Positions 7,747 to 15,477 of a stretch of DNA of 17,457 bases are shown here, one piece after another. A model generated the notes under the pieces. That model was not told the origin of the DNA, ran no database searches, and was given only the letters and a program-made list of their open reading frames with translations. The translations under genes and the position numbers were made by a program. Location: positions 1 to 17,457 of the forward strand of contig JAIDUY010000525.1 of the NCBI GenBank assembly GCA_029059965.1, in the 5' to 3' direction. Source of the DNA: Muribaculaceae bacterium (GTDB lineage: Bacteria; Bacteroidota; Bacteroidia; Bacteroidales; Muribaculaceae). Position 1 is the first letter of the stretch. The number at the start of each line of letters is the position of its first letter.

Positions 7747-8675
7747 ATCACTTTGCCGCCGCCAAGCAGCAGTCTGAGGATGTGGTTCTGACCGCGTCCA
7801 CCGAGGCGGCGGAAATAGTAGACGCTGCGTAGCAGTATTTTATGAAAAGCGGACGGAGCCCCATCCGAAACTCTGCGCATGAGTGCCAGGGCCTTGTCCG
7901 CGACTTCGGGAGAGGCGCCCCGACGAGTATTACCGGCCACAATGGCCCTCACATATTCCGGCCATACCGAAGCCTCGGGAGGCAGATGCGAAGTTATCGA
8001 CTTCAGCGGTGCTTCCATGCGCTCAAGATAGTCCCCTGTCACATTTGTACTTATGGATACTTCCTGCGGATAGACCTCGACTGTAATATCATCGCCGAGA
8101 TGAACGATGGATGGATTTTTCGCGAGCATACGCGCACCAAGCTCGATATCATCCCAAAGACGGACATCGGGATTCCATCCTCCGGCTTCACGGACCAGCG
8201 AGGTACGCGCGCACCATCTTAATGTGGCAAAATTACCCTCAAAAAGATTATTCCATATACAATGGTCCGCGTGGAAACGTTTAACGCCTACTCCGCGATA
8301 GAGCACGTTCCACCCCAAGATATCCGCCTCCGGATTGGCTTCGATGCCTGCCAGCACACGGGCTATATGCTCCGGCAACATCACATCGTCGGAGTCGAAG
8401 AACAGCACCCGGGGCGTATTGACAGCCCTAAGTCCTAAATTACGCGCATTGCACGCGCCGGGCTTCGGCTCAAGCAGAACGCGTACGGGCCGAGCATCCG
8501 TGCTGTTGCGGATACCCCAGTGCTCAAGCACTTTAAGCGTTCCGTCGGAACTGCCGTTGTCGACCAGGACCACATCGAAAGCAGGCGCAGTCTGAGCCGC
8601 GAGCGATTCGAGGGTGCGCCCGACAATTTCGGCCCTGTCATAGACCGGTATGACGACAGTAAGCAGATTCGGCAT
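7743..8675 (-). CDS. Glycosyltransferase family 2 protein
   Basis: A 310-residue GT-A enzyme of the GT2 type, first gene of the three-gene cluster. It shows LTVVIPVYDRAE at 5-16, VLVDNGSSDGT at 37-47, the segment ARNLGLR at 77-83, the metal-binding FDSDD at 93-97, and WDDIELG at 174-180 in the place of the ED catalytic motif. It lacks a C-terminal transmembrane helix, so it is probably cytosolic or peripheral. A textbook promoter lies just upstream and would give an almost leaderless mRNA. It probably transfers a sugar to a lipid-linked or surface glycan; specificity cannot be read from sequence. Confidence 0.87.
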   Translation of the reverse strand: MPNLLTVVIPVYDRAEIVGRTLESLAAQTAPAFDVVLVDNGSSDGTLKVLEHWGIRNSTDARPVRVLLEPKPGACNARNLGLRAVNTPRVLFFDSDDVMLPEHIARVLAGIEANPEADILGWNVLYRGVGVKRFHADHCIWNNLFEGNFATLRWCARTSLVREAGGWNPDVRLWDDIELGARMLAKNPSIVHLGDDITVEVYPQEVSISTNVTGDYLERMEAPLKSITSHLPPEASVWPEYVRAIVAGNTRRGASPEVADKALALMRRVSDGAPSAFHKILLRSVYYFRRLGGRGQNHILRLLLGGGKVI

Positions 8676-8682
8676 ATATGCG

Positions 8683-8714
8683 CAAATTTAGCAATTTACA
8701 ACGAAAGCCGCAAA
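8683..8714 (-). promoter_or_regulatory. Promoter of the three-gene glycosyltransferase operon
   Basis: On the minus strand TTTG at 8714-8711, a 20-nt spacer, then TAAATTTG at 8690-8683: a full match to the Bacteroidetes vegetative promoter. With the box centred at -7, transcription would start about 4 nt before the ATG at 8675. The -33 box lies inside a perfect 12-bp palindrome (8710-8721, GCAAATATTTGC), which could be coincidence or a regulator site. Confidence 0.75.
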
Positions 8715-8730
8715 TATTTGCCCCAACAGC

Positions 8731-9585
8731 TCAGAAAGTGCATGTAAGGGTCAGTGCGAAAGAACCGCGCCCGACGCTCGGTGTCAGCGACGAGGTGACG
8801 CCGCGCTTCTGCATGTGCACTTTCCGTGCCGGATTGCCCGCGAACAGTCCGACGATTTCATTGACAGGGTCAATGATAAATGCCACGAAACCGCCCAGGA
8901 AGCGCGAACCGAGCAGACTGTAGTCGTTGGCGGCAAGATAGCGCTTGGCCTTGTAGAACAGCTCGCCGAGGGCGCTGCCGACCACCGGAGTGATGAAGAT
9001 ATCCTGTATGGAGGGGCGTTCCATCGTACCCTCGATGCCGAACTCCCAGCCTATGGTCGAAACACAGGCCGAAAACAGCAGCGACTGATAGAAATTGAAC
9101 CCGCACGAACGGGCGGCCATGAAGTAGACGGCTCCGGCATAGGGGTGCAGCACATAATTGAAGATGAAGTCGTCGCCGTCCCATTCCGGACCTTTCTCGA
9201 CCACATTCTGCCACCAGCGCTTGTACCACGTTGTGTTCTCTATGGCGGCGCGGTTCCAGTTCGTCGCACCTTCGGGCAGGCATTCGAGCACCACGAGTGT
9301 GCCCACATATGCGCCGGTAAAAATACCGGCGTTTATCCACAGGCGCTTCCAGTCGGGCTGGCTTGTGGTGAGCGAATACGGAAGTTCGTACAGCGACAGC
9401 CGTGCAGGCTTCGCTCCCCCGGCTCTGAGCGCCGCGAAGGAGCATGTATCTATCTTGGCTTCTTCCACCTGAGCAACATTCACGTCGGGCAGAGACGCGG
9501 CGCCGGTGTCGGCCTGCTGCGCCGACACAGCCGGCGACAGAAGGGCAAATGCGACAAGAGCCATATATTTCTTGAAACGTGTCAT
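8731..9585 (-). CDS. Exported DUF3943 domain protein
   Basis: A 284-residue protein with a Sec signal peptide (hydrophobic core about residues 8-20, cleavage after SPAVSA near residue 22). Its central part matches my knowledge of DUF3943: a hydrophobic GIFTGAYVG segment, WDGDDFIFNYVLHPYAGAVYF with the conserved His-Pro-Tyr, then the small-residue segments ARSCGFNFYQSLLFS, GWEFGIEG and a TPVVGSALGELFYK motif. It ends in an alternating hydrophobic stretch finishing with Phe, as outer-membrane barrels often do. From memory many DUF3943 proteins are considerably longer, so this looks like a short form. The family's function is unknown; an envelope location is likely. It lies between the terminator of the tyrS operon and the glycosyltransferase promoter, so it appears to be a single-gene unit. 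A one-mismatch -7 box (TAAATCTG at 9611-9604) is its only promoter candidate. Confidence 0.8.
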   Translation of the reverse strand: MTRFKKYMALVAFALLSPAVSAQQADTGAASLPDVNVAQVEEAKIDTCSFAALRAGGAKPARLSLYELPYSLTTSQPDWKRLWINAGIFTGAYVGTLVVLECLPEGATNWNRAAIENTTWYKRWWQNVVEKGPEWDGDDFIFNYVLHPYAGAVYFMAARSCGFNFYQSLLFSACVSTIGWEFGIEGTMERPSIQDIFITPVVGSALGELFYKAKRYLAANDYSLLGSRFLGGFVAFIIDPVNEIVGLFAGNPARKVHMQKRGVTSSLTPSVGRGSFALTLTCTF

Positions 9586-9660
9586 TGCGATGAATTCTTG
9601 AATCAGATTTACCTATATTACATATAACACTTTACGGCGGCTGTCGGTCGGCACCGGGAC

Positions 9661-9700
9661 AAAAAAAGGACTTTCCGGCCATTTTTTGACCGGAAAGTCC
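9661..9700 (-). terminator. Intrinsic terminator of the cdd-tyrS-DUF2007 operon
   Basis: On the minus strand an 11-bp perfect stem (GGACTTTCCGG at 9700-9690 pairing with CCGGAAAGTCC at 9678-9668) encloses an 11-nt loop. It is followed at once by seven T residues (9667-9661). It begins 32 nt past the stop of the DUF2007 gene. This is a strong rho-independent terminator. The stem also forms on the plus strand, but there the T tract is in the loop, so it acts in the minus direction. Confidence 0.93.
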
Positions 9701-9731
9701 GATATGATTTTACGATGGATTCAGACGGTTG

Positions 9732-9965
9732 TCAGCTGTCGCCGTACTCTTTGAGCAGAACTGCCGCTTCTTCGGCCCTGTCGGCCGGCACATTGAGGGT
9801 CACGGGAGCCCAGGTGCTGCCGGCACCGTACAGTGTGCTCATGCGGTCGGCGCCTACATTGGCTTCTATTCCGTGGCTGCGCAGCATGCCGCAGGCTATG
9901 TAGGCGGGTTGTTCGGTCGAATATTCGGCCACGGTGACCCAGCCGCCGGTTCCAATGGTTGCCAT
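9732..9965 (-). CDS. Small DUF2007 domain protein (putative signal-transducing protein)
   Basis: A 77-residue protein. After a short N-terminal strand it has AYIACGMLRSHGIEANVGAD, the helix-loop-strand typical of DUF2007. It then has a Thr-Leu-Tyr-Gly-Ala-Gly segment and the strand VTLNVPADRAEEAAVLLKEYG. Pfam describes the family as a putative prokaryotic signal-transducing domain with a ferredoxin/PII-like fold; its ligand is unknown. I take the ATG at 9965, whose A is the last base of the tyrS stop (TGATG); a GTG one codon earlier (9968) is also possible. Co-transcribed with tyrS and followed by the terminator. Confidence 0.85.
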   Translation of the reverse strand: MATIGTGGWVTVAEYSTEQPAYIACGMLRSHGIEANVGADRMSTLYGAGSTWAPVTLNVPADRAEEAAVLLKEYGDS

Positions 9966-11257
9966 CACTTTACTATGATAAGGAAATACTGCTTCTTGCC
10001 TTTCTGGACAATGATGTAGCGTTCGTTCAGCAGCATGTCGGCCGATGCCACCGCCATGGGGTCGGTCACCTTCTCCTTGTTGATGGCAAAACCGCCCTGC
10101 TGGACGAGCTTGCGCATCTCGGCCTTGGAGGGGAAGACGGGAGCCTTCTCCACAAGGAGATCCACGAGCTTGATGCCTGCGTCGATGTCGGCACGCTCGA
10201 CTTCAAAGGTAGGCACACCGTCGAACACATCGAGCAGCGTGGCCTCGTCGAGCTTGCGCAGCGATTCGGCGGCCTTGTTGCTGAACAGAATCTGCGATGC
10301 CTCGATGGCGGCGTCGGTGTCGGCCTGCGAGTGCACCATAGTGGTGATTTCGCTGGCGAGACGGCGCTGCAGGGGGCGCTTGCCGGGGTCGGCTGCCTGT
10401 TCGGCCACGAGTGCCTCGATTTCCTCTCGCGGAAGTTCGGTGAAAATCTTGATGTACTTCTCGGCGTCGGCGTCGCTGACATTGAGCCAGAACTGGTAGA
10501 ACTTGTAGGGCGACGTGTAGCGGCGGTCGAGCCATACGTTACCGCTTTCGGTCTTGCCGAACTTGCCGCCGTCGGCCTTGGTGATGAGGGGGCAGGTCAG
10601 CGCATAAGCCTCGCCGCCTTCGGTGCGTCGGATGAGTTCGGTGCCGGTGGTCATGTTGCCCCACTGGTCGGAGCCGCCGAGCTGCAGGCGGCAGCCATAC
10701 TCGCGATAGAGGTTCAGGAAGTCGTAGCCCTGAACAAGCTGGTAGCTGAACTCGGTGAAGCTCATGCCCTGCTGGTTCTCGCCGTTCAGGCGTTTCTTGA
10801 CGGAGTCCTTGGCCATCATATAGTTGACGGTAATGAGCTTGCCGACATCGCGGATGAACTCCAGGAAGGAGAAGTTCTTCATCCAGTCGTAGTTGTTGAC
10901 AAGAATGGCCGCATTGGGGGCGTCGGAATCGAAGTCGAGGAAGTGAGCGAGCTGCTTCTTGATGGCCTCCTGATTGTGGCGCAGGGTTTCCTCGTCGAGG
11001 AGCTTGCGTTCCTGACTCTTCATCGAGGGGTCGCCAATCATGCCGGTGGCACCGCCGACAAGTGCGATGGGACGGTGTCCGGCGCGCTGGAAGTGCTTGA
11101 GCATCATCACTCCCACGAGGTGACCTATGTGGAGGCTGTCGGCTGTCGGGTCGATGCCCAGATAAGCCGTCGCCATACCTTTCTTGAGTTCTTCGTCAGC
11201 GCCGGGCATGACGGTGTGAATCATGCCGCGCCAGCTAAGTTCTTCTATGAAATCCAT
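9965..11257 (-). CDS. tyrS: Tyrosine-tRNA ligase
   Basis: Charges tRNA-Tyr. The 430-residue protein is a bacterial class I synthetase: HIGH at residues 43-46, the tyrosine-binding region including the [10 protein letters not shown] and LGGSDQWGN segments (residues 171-201), and the KMSKS-equivalent KFGKT at 232-236. The C-terminal 75 or so residues form an S4 RNA-binding domain. It lies 15 nt after cdd and ends one base into the DUF2007 start. I see no T-box or attenuator ahead of it, so regulation probably lies at the cdd promoter. Confidence 0.97.
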   Translation of the reverse strand: MDFIEELSWRGMIHTVMPGADEELKKGMATAYLGIDPTADSLHIGHLVGVMMLKHFQRAGHRPIALVGGATGMIGDPSMKSQERKLLDEETLRHNQEAIKKQLAHFLDFDSDAPNAAILVNNYDWMKNFSFLEFIRDVGKLITVNYMMAKDSVKKRLNGENQQGMSFTEFSYQLVQGYDFLNLYREYGCRLQLGGSDQWGNMTTGTELIRRTEGGEAYALTCPLITKADGGKFGKTESGNVWLDRRYTSPYKFYQFWLNVSDADAEKYIKIFTELPREEIEALVAEQAADPGKRPLQRRLASEITTMVHSQADTDAAIEASQILFSNKAAESLRKLDEATLLDVFDGVPTFEVERADIDAGIKLVDLLVEKAPVFPSKAEMRKLVQQGGFAINKEKVTDPMAVASADMLLNERYIIVQKGKKQYFLIIVK

Positions 11258-11272
11258 ATATGAATGTATGTG

Positions 11273-11746
11273 TTAGAATTCGGTGAATGCCAGCGGCAGC
11301 AGCGAGGCCACCGAGGGCAGGATGTAGATTTCTTCGGCTCCTGCGAGGAGGACTGGCACGGGATGTCCCGAGAGCTTCTCGTATTCGAGCAGCGACTGGC
11401 GGCAGGCGCCGCAAGGTGCCGTGGGCTGTGCGGTAGGCTTGCCGTCGGGACCGACAGCGGCCACAGCTATGCGCGCGAAGCCTACGCCGGGATAGCGCGC
11501 GCCGGCATAGAAGCAGGCCGAACGCTCGGCGCAGGTTCCCGACGGATAGGCCACATTCTCCTGATTGGCGCCGGTCACAGTCACGCCGTTTTCCAACAGT
11601 ATGGCTGCTCCGACCTTGAAGTGACTGTAAGGAGCATACGAGCCGGCGATTGCCGACTTGGCGGCATCGACAAGGGCGCGGTCGATGTCGTCGAGCTCAT
11701 CGTAGCCGCGGGCTATTATAGGAGTTGCAATATCTAATTCTTTCAT
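11273..11746 (-). CDS. cdd: Cytidine deaminase
   Basis: Deaminates cytidine and deoxycytidine to uridine and deoxyuridine in pyrimidine salvage. The 157-residue protein is of the short, homotetrameric type with three zinc cysteines: CAE at residues 72-74 (Cys72 ligand, Glu74 proton shuttle) and PCGAC at 111-115 (Cys112, Cys115). YAPYSHFKVGAA at 38-49 and NQENVAYPSGTCAERSA at 61-77 are the substrate loops. I chose the ATG at 11746; the frame stays open upstream to 11803, but the extra 19 codons are translated promoter. First gene of the cdd-tyrS-DUF2007 operon. Confidence 0.95.
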   Translation of the reverse strand: MKELDIATPIIARGYDELDDIDRALVDAAKSAIAGSYAPYSHFKVGAAILLENGVTVTGANQENVAYPSGTCAERSACFYAGARYPGVGFARIAVAAVGPDGKPTAQPTAPCGACRQSLLEYEKLSGHPVPVLLAGAEEIYILPSVASLLPLAFTEF

Positions 11747-11773
11747 GGCCGTAAAAAATCGGTTAATCAGTCG

Positions 11774-11804
11774 CAAATATACGGCTTTCGCGCCACCCCG
11801 CAAA
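11774..11804 (-). promoter_or_regulatory. Promoter of cdd-tyrS-DUF2007
   Basis: On the minus strand TTTG at 11804-11801, a 19-nt spacer, then TATATTTG at 11781-11774: a full consensus match. The predicted start near 11770 gives a leader of about 24 nt before the cdd ATG at 11746. Confidence 0.8.
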
Positions 11805-11834
11805 ATCCGAAATGGAAAAAGAGTCTAAAGAATG

Positions 11835-12344
11835 TCAGAAACGCACATCAAAATCCTGACGCGGCAGCTTGGGATTGCGCACGATGACAACCGTGCCGCG
11901 GTGATTGTCGAAACTCATGCCGTCGGGCAGGGAGGCAAGCAGTTCCTTCAGTCTGCCGAAGCGCCGCGAGCCTGTCAGTAGGGCGTTGGCGCCGTCGGCC
12001 ACGGCATCGGCGAATGCCTGTTTCTCATCGTCCGAGGCATAGTCGGCTTCCATGACGACAAGGTCGGGGCGCCGTCCGACAAGCCTCGCTTTCGGCAAGG
12101 CTGTCCGCACGGCCTCGGCAAGGCGGCGGGAACCGTAGACGGCCACCCGCTCCCCGCCAAGCGCGAGGGCGACACGGAAGACAAGGCGCAGGCGCTTGTC
12201 GGTCAGCCGTTCGTAGGCATAGTAAGCACGATTCTGGTTCAGCACCTCGGTGATGAACCGGAACGCGAACGGCGAGTGGATGCCGAAGCCGCGTCCGTGG
12301 CGCAGCATACGCCACTGAAGCAATGGATTCAGAAGAGACGCCAC
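11835..12344 (-). CDS. Shortened methyltransferase-like protein, probably without SAM-binding loop
   Basis: A 169-residue protein. Its start resembles the Bacteroidetes class I methyltransferase-like family: LQWRMLRHGRGFGIHSPFAF with the conserved His-Ser-Pro-Phe at residues 23-26, then a Tyr-rich segment (YYAYERL). The end also fits: a strand PDLVVMEADY, DGMSFDNHRGTVVIVRN and the final FDVRF. From memory members are about 230-260 residues and have a glycine-rich ELGTSLG-type SAM loop. Here the middle is shorter and that loop is missing. It may therefore be non-catalytic or have a changed role. The start is a GTG (12344) overlapping the yfhO end by 16 nt; an internal ATG at residue 13 is the alternative. 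Function unknown. Confidence 0.7.
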   Translation of the reverse strand: MASLLNPLLQWRMLRHGRGFGIHSPFAFRFITEVLNQNRAYYAYERLTDKRLRLVFRVALALGGERVAVYGSRRLAEAVRTALPKARLVGRRPDLVVMEADYASDDEKQAFADAVADGANALLTGSRRFGRLKELLASLPDGMSFDNHRGTVVIVRNPKLPRQDFDVRF

Positions 12345-14950
12345 TTGTGCGATTCCACGAATATGCCTCCGAGAAGAAGCAGATAGATCAGACTTACGCA
12401 GGCATAGGCTACGTTGGAGCTCACATTAATCGACTCGGGGTCGAATGTCATGGTGATTTCATGAGTTCCGGCGGGGATGCTGACCGCACGCAGGATATAG
12501 TTCACGCGGGCGAGGGGAACCTCGTTGCCGTCGATTTCAGCCTTCCATCCCCAGGGGAAATAGACCTCCGAGAACACGCCGGTGGCCGGAGCCGTCGTCG
12601 TCGTGCGGTAGCTCAGGCGGTTGGGACTGTATTCGGTCATGTAGATTGTGTCGCCGGGACTGAGCGAGGGCACTTCCGGCAGCGAGGCCGCGAAGGAGCG
12701 GTCGGCCACAGCCGTGCGGTGCAGGTCGAGGTCGGCGGTGAGAGCGTCCATCTCGGCACGGGCGCCGTCGACCCACACGATGGAGTCGACGAGCCATGCG
12801 TTGCCCATGGCTCCGGGATTTACAAGAAGAGGCCTCTGCGGGTCGCCTGTGATGATGTAGCGGGCGTTGAGCATGTCGACCACCGCATGGCCGTCGGCAA
12901 CTCCGGGCTGTGTCTCGGCGCCGGCCTGATAGCCGTAGCGGAGCACGGGCATCAGCTTCTCGGAGATGATGTCGTCGTAGCGGTTGAGCTTGGCGGCATG
13001 GTATCCGCCGAGCATCTTGTGGAAGTAGCTGCGGCGGGCGTCCTGGAAGCCGGGGATGTCGAGAACACGGTAGTGTCCCACGCTGTCGCCGAGAATGGCA
13101 CGGTCGATGGCATCGGCTTCGATTCCGTGCGAATCGCCCGCGGGAGGTCCGAAGGATGCGTGGCTGACATAACGCTTGTCAGTGCCGTAGAGGTCGATAA
13201 GAACAAGCAGACCGATGGCGCATATGGCCACGGGGCGGCGCACACCGGCACCCTTGCCGCGTCCGTACCACAGCAGGAAGACGAAGCCGAGGGCAAGGAA
13301 GAGCAGCGAGCGCAGCGCATCGGAGCGCACCAGTCCGAGTCGCAGCGTCTTGACGGCCTCGAAGGTCGTCGGATTGGACAGCGAGTAGTCGTACATGGCC
13401 GCCGCAATCTCATCCTGCGACGCGCCCTGCATGCCGTACACCTGCGCCACCTGCATCTGCAGGTACTGGAGGTTGGGGCTTTCGAGGTCGCGTCCGCTCA
13501 CGGGATTGCCGAAAACAGTAGGAGCCACGACAGCAAGCAGGGCTATGGCTCCGGGGATGGCGAAGGACGCGATGAGCGGCTTGCGGTAGCGGCTCCATGC
13601 CTCCGAACCGGCTTCGATGAATTCCGCCAGCGCGAGGACGCCAAGCAGAGGCATGGCGAACTCGGCAACGACGAGTATGCTCTCGACGGCGCGGAACTTA
13701 TTGTAGAGCGGGAAGTGGTATATCATCCAGTCGGACAGCCACATTGCATTGTAGCCCAAGGCGAGCAGGCACGACATCAGCGTGGCCGCCGCCATGGCCC
13801 ACTTGAGCGGGCCGCGGACAATGAAGCATCCCAACAGGAAAAGGGCGGCAATGATTGCGCCGACGTAAACAGGGCCGTTGGTGCCCTCGCTGTCGTTGAA
13901 ATACTGTGGCAGGCAGCTCAGCACATAGCCCGTGGGGGTGTCTGTGCCGAAGCCTTCGGCTCCGTCGAGCTCCGCGAGGCTGCTCATCACCATCGAGCCA
14001 CCCTCGGGACGGGCGCTGGCACCACCTTTGATATTGGGAATCAGCAGAGAGAACATCTCGCTCTGTCCGTAGCTCCAACCCACAATCTGCTCCTTGGGCA
14101 TGCCGCCGGTAGGCCTCTCGCCTGTAGCCGCGCCGTTGTCGGCGGCCACGGCAAGCTCGCTCTGCGAGCGCTTGGTCTGCTTGGCGTATTCGTAGGTATT
14201 GTAAAGCGAGGGCGCGTTGGCGCCGAGGGCGAGCAGGCCTGCAAGGAGAGCGAGGGCGCTGCCCGTGAGCCATGTGCGGAGAGTGTGGCGGCGGATGGCG
14301 TCGATAAGATAGGCGATGGCAATCAGAGCCATGACGAGGCCGAAGTAATAGCTCATCTGCGGATGGTTGGCCGACAGCTGCATCATGGCGAAGAATGCCG
14401 TCAGGGCCGTGCCTATGAGCTTACGTCCTTTATAGAGCAGCACGATGCCGCCTATTGTCGGCGGTATATAGGTCAGAGCCATGAATTTCCATATGTGCCC
14501 CGCGCCGATGATGATTATAAAGTAGCTCGACAGGCCCCACGCCACGGCACCTATGAGGGCGTAGTACCAGCGCTTGCCCAGAGCGTACATCAGAATCAGG
14601 AAGCCCATCATCATCATGAACAGCAGGTTCGATGGCGACGGCAGTCCCAGCCCGTAGGCGGTGTTCACCCACGAGAAAAGGCTGTTCGACGGATAGGAGG
14701 GCGAAATCTGGAAGGTGGGCATACCGCCGAAAAGCGAGTTTGTCCACAGCGCCTTTTCGCCTGTGGCCTCCTCCCATGCCTGGCCTTCGTGGCCGTTGGC
14801 GGCACCCTGAATCATGTCGGGCTGCCGCAGACTGTTACCCTCGAAGTTGTCGGGGTAGAAGAATGCCAGCGAGATGATGGCCATCACGGCCACCGATACT
14901 AAAAAGCCCCATACCTGAGGGCGCGAAAGTATTGTTTTTATCTTGTCCAT
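12329..14950 (-). CDS. YfhO-family multi-pass membrane protein
   Basis: A 873-residue protein with about a dozen transmembrane helices: the first at residues about 14-31, a block between about 115 and 560, and a last one near the C-terminus. A large soluble, presumably extracytoplasmic region (about residues 600-845) comes before that helix. The segments YALIGAVAWGLSSYF, GHIWKFMALTYIPP and SANHPQMSYYFG, and the late NYILRAVSIPAGTHEI, are characteristic of YfhO. In Firmicutes YfhO proteins are GT-C-type enzymes that glycosylate cell-wall polymers; the substrate here is unknown. I use the ATG at 14950. The frame is open upstream to 15100, but that part is the promoter and repeat. The first 13 codons match those of the small gene upstream exactly. 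Confidence 0.88.
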   Translation of the reverse strand: MDKIKTILSRPQVWGFLVSVAVMAIISLAFFYPDNFEGNSLRQPDMIQGAANGHEGQAWEEATGEKALWTNSLFGGMPTFQISPSYPSNSLFSWVNTAYGLGLPSPSNLLFMMMMGFLILMYALGKRWYYALIGAVAWGLSSYFIIIIGAGHIWKFMALTYIPPTIGGIVLLYKGRKLIGTALTAFFAMMQLSANHPQMSYYFGLVMALIAIAYLIDAIRRHTLRTWLTGSALALLAGLLALGANAPSLYNTYEYAKQTKRSQSELAVAADNGAATGERPTGGMPKEQIVGWSYGQSEMFSLLIPNIKGGASARPEGGSMVMSSLAELDGAEGFGTDTPTGYVLSCLPQYFNDSEGTNGPVYVGAIIAALFLLGCFIVRGPLKWAMAAATLMSCLLALGYNAMWLSDWMIYHFPLYNKFRAVESILVVAEFAMPLLGVLALAEFIEAGSEAWSRYRKPLIASFAIPGAIALLAVVAPTVFGNPVSGRDLESPNLQYLQMQVAQVYGMQGASQDEIAAAMYDYSLSNPTTFEAVKTLRLGLVRSDALRSLLFLALGFVFLLWYGRGKGAGVRRPVAICAIGLLVLIDLYGTDKRYVSHASFGPPAGDSHGIEADAIDRAILGDSVGHYRVLDIPGFQDARRSYFHKMLGGYHAAKLNRYDDIISEKLMPVLRYGYQAGAETQPGVADGHAVVDMLNARYIITGDPQRPLLVNPGAMGNAWLVDSIVWVDGARAEMDALTADLDLHRTAVADRSFAASLPEVPSLSPGDTIYMTEYSPNRLSYRTTTTAPATGVFSEVYFPWGWKAEIDGNEVPLARVNYILRAVSIPAGTHEITMTFDPESINVSSNVAYACVSLIYLLLLGGIFVESHKWRLF

Positions 14951-15139
14951 AATCAATAAACGGCAAAACGGATGCAAAAGTAAACGATTGCGGCGAATCT
15001 TCCAAAAAGTCGGCGTCACTCGCCGGTGCTGAGCCTGAAAGTAATCGGCAGGGTATATGACACCCTGACCGGATGCCCGTTGTTGAGCCCCGGATTCCAT
15101 CGCGGCATGGCATTCACCACACGCAGTGCCTCGCGGTCG
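14928..15139. repeat. 212-bp perfect direct repeat, copy A
   Basis: Identical over 212 bp to 15455-15666 (offset 527 bp). This copy holds the last 40 codons and stop of the small TonB-domain gene, the 65-bp intergenic promoter and the first seven codons of yfhO. At lower coordinates the match continues with substitutions to about 14837. At higher coordinates it drops abruptly to protein-level homology only. Confidence 0.97.
14975..15006 (-). promoter_or_regulatory. Promoter of yfhO (copy A of a duplicated promoter)
   Basis: On the minus strand TTTG at 15006-15003, a 20-nt spacer, TACTTTTG at 14982-14975. This is a full Bacteroidetes consensus, giving a leader of about 21 nt before the ATG at 14950. 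The -33 box begins 10 nt past the stop codon of the upstream gene. The sequence is identical to the promoter at 15502-15533. Confidence 0.8.
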
Positions 15140-15477
15140 TATGCAGGGCCTAAAGAACGTACAATGCAGGCTTCGCGGACAAAGCCCTCTTTGTCGATTA
15201 TAAATCTTACAACTAATCTGCTGACCGGCTCTACATCATCAGCTAATGACGGGTTCACATAGTTCTCGGCAAAGAAGCTGTACAATGCATTTTCGCCACC
15301 GGGGAAAATTGGTGTTTGCTCTACTTCCTCATAATTATAGACAGCTTCATCATCAGGAGCAGCACCTTGAACCTTGTACGGGTGGAAGAATGCCAACATG
15401 ATGACAGCCATCACGACCACGGATATGGGAAAGTCCCCGACCTGAGGGCGCGAGAGTATTGTTTTTATCTTGTCCAT
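15016..15477 (-). CDS. Chimeric membrane-anchored TonB C-terminal domain protein
   Basis: A 153-residue protein assembled from two neighbours. Residues 1-38 align without gaps with the YfhO start: residues 1-13 identical, then 13 of 25 identical, including a single transmembrane helix at about 17-31. Residues 46-153 align without gaps with residues 481-588 of the kinase-TonB protein. There 24 of 68 residues match up to residue 113, and all of the last 40 match. The layout (cytosolic stub, one helix, periplasmic TonB-type domain with FPGG at 58-61 and LPITFRL near the end) looks functional. No SxxxH motif for ExbB contact is seen in the helix, so energy transduction as in true TonB is doubtful. 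I take the ATG at 15477; upstream opening to 15627 is repeat sequence. Confidence 0.85.
   Translation of the reverse strand: MDKIKTILSRPQVGDFPISVVVMAVIMLAFFHPYKVQGAAPDDEAVYNYEEVEQTPIFPGGENALYSFFAENYVNPSLADDVEPVSRLVVRFIIDKEGFVREACIVRSLGPAYDREALRVVNAMPRWNPGLNNGHPVRVSYTLPITFRLSTGE

Noticed and set aside
9604..9611. TAAATCTG as -7 box of the DUF3943 gene
   Set aside because: One mismatch at a conserved position and no -33 box at the right distance; mentioned only as a candidate.
12323..14902. An 859-codon open frame on the plus strand, opposite yfhO; similar long ones oppose tyrS (9959-11263) and purD (3021-4289)
   Set aside because: They are mirror images caused by GC-rich codon use. They show no domain, are rich in Gly/His/Arg/Val typical of antisense frames, and oppose well-recognised genes.
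14951..15100. Extended N-terminus of YfhO (50 extra codons); likewise 15478-15627 for the chimeric gene
   Set aside because: The extra codons are antisense-free repeat sequence covering the promoter and the end of the previous gene in another frame. The MDKIKTIL start fits the promoter position.
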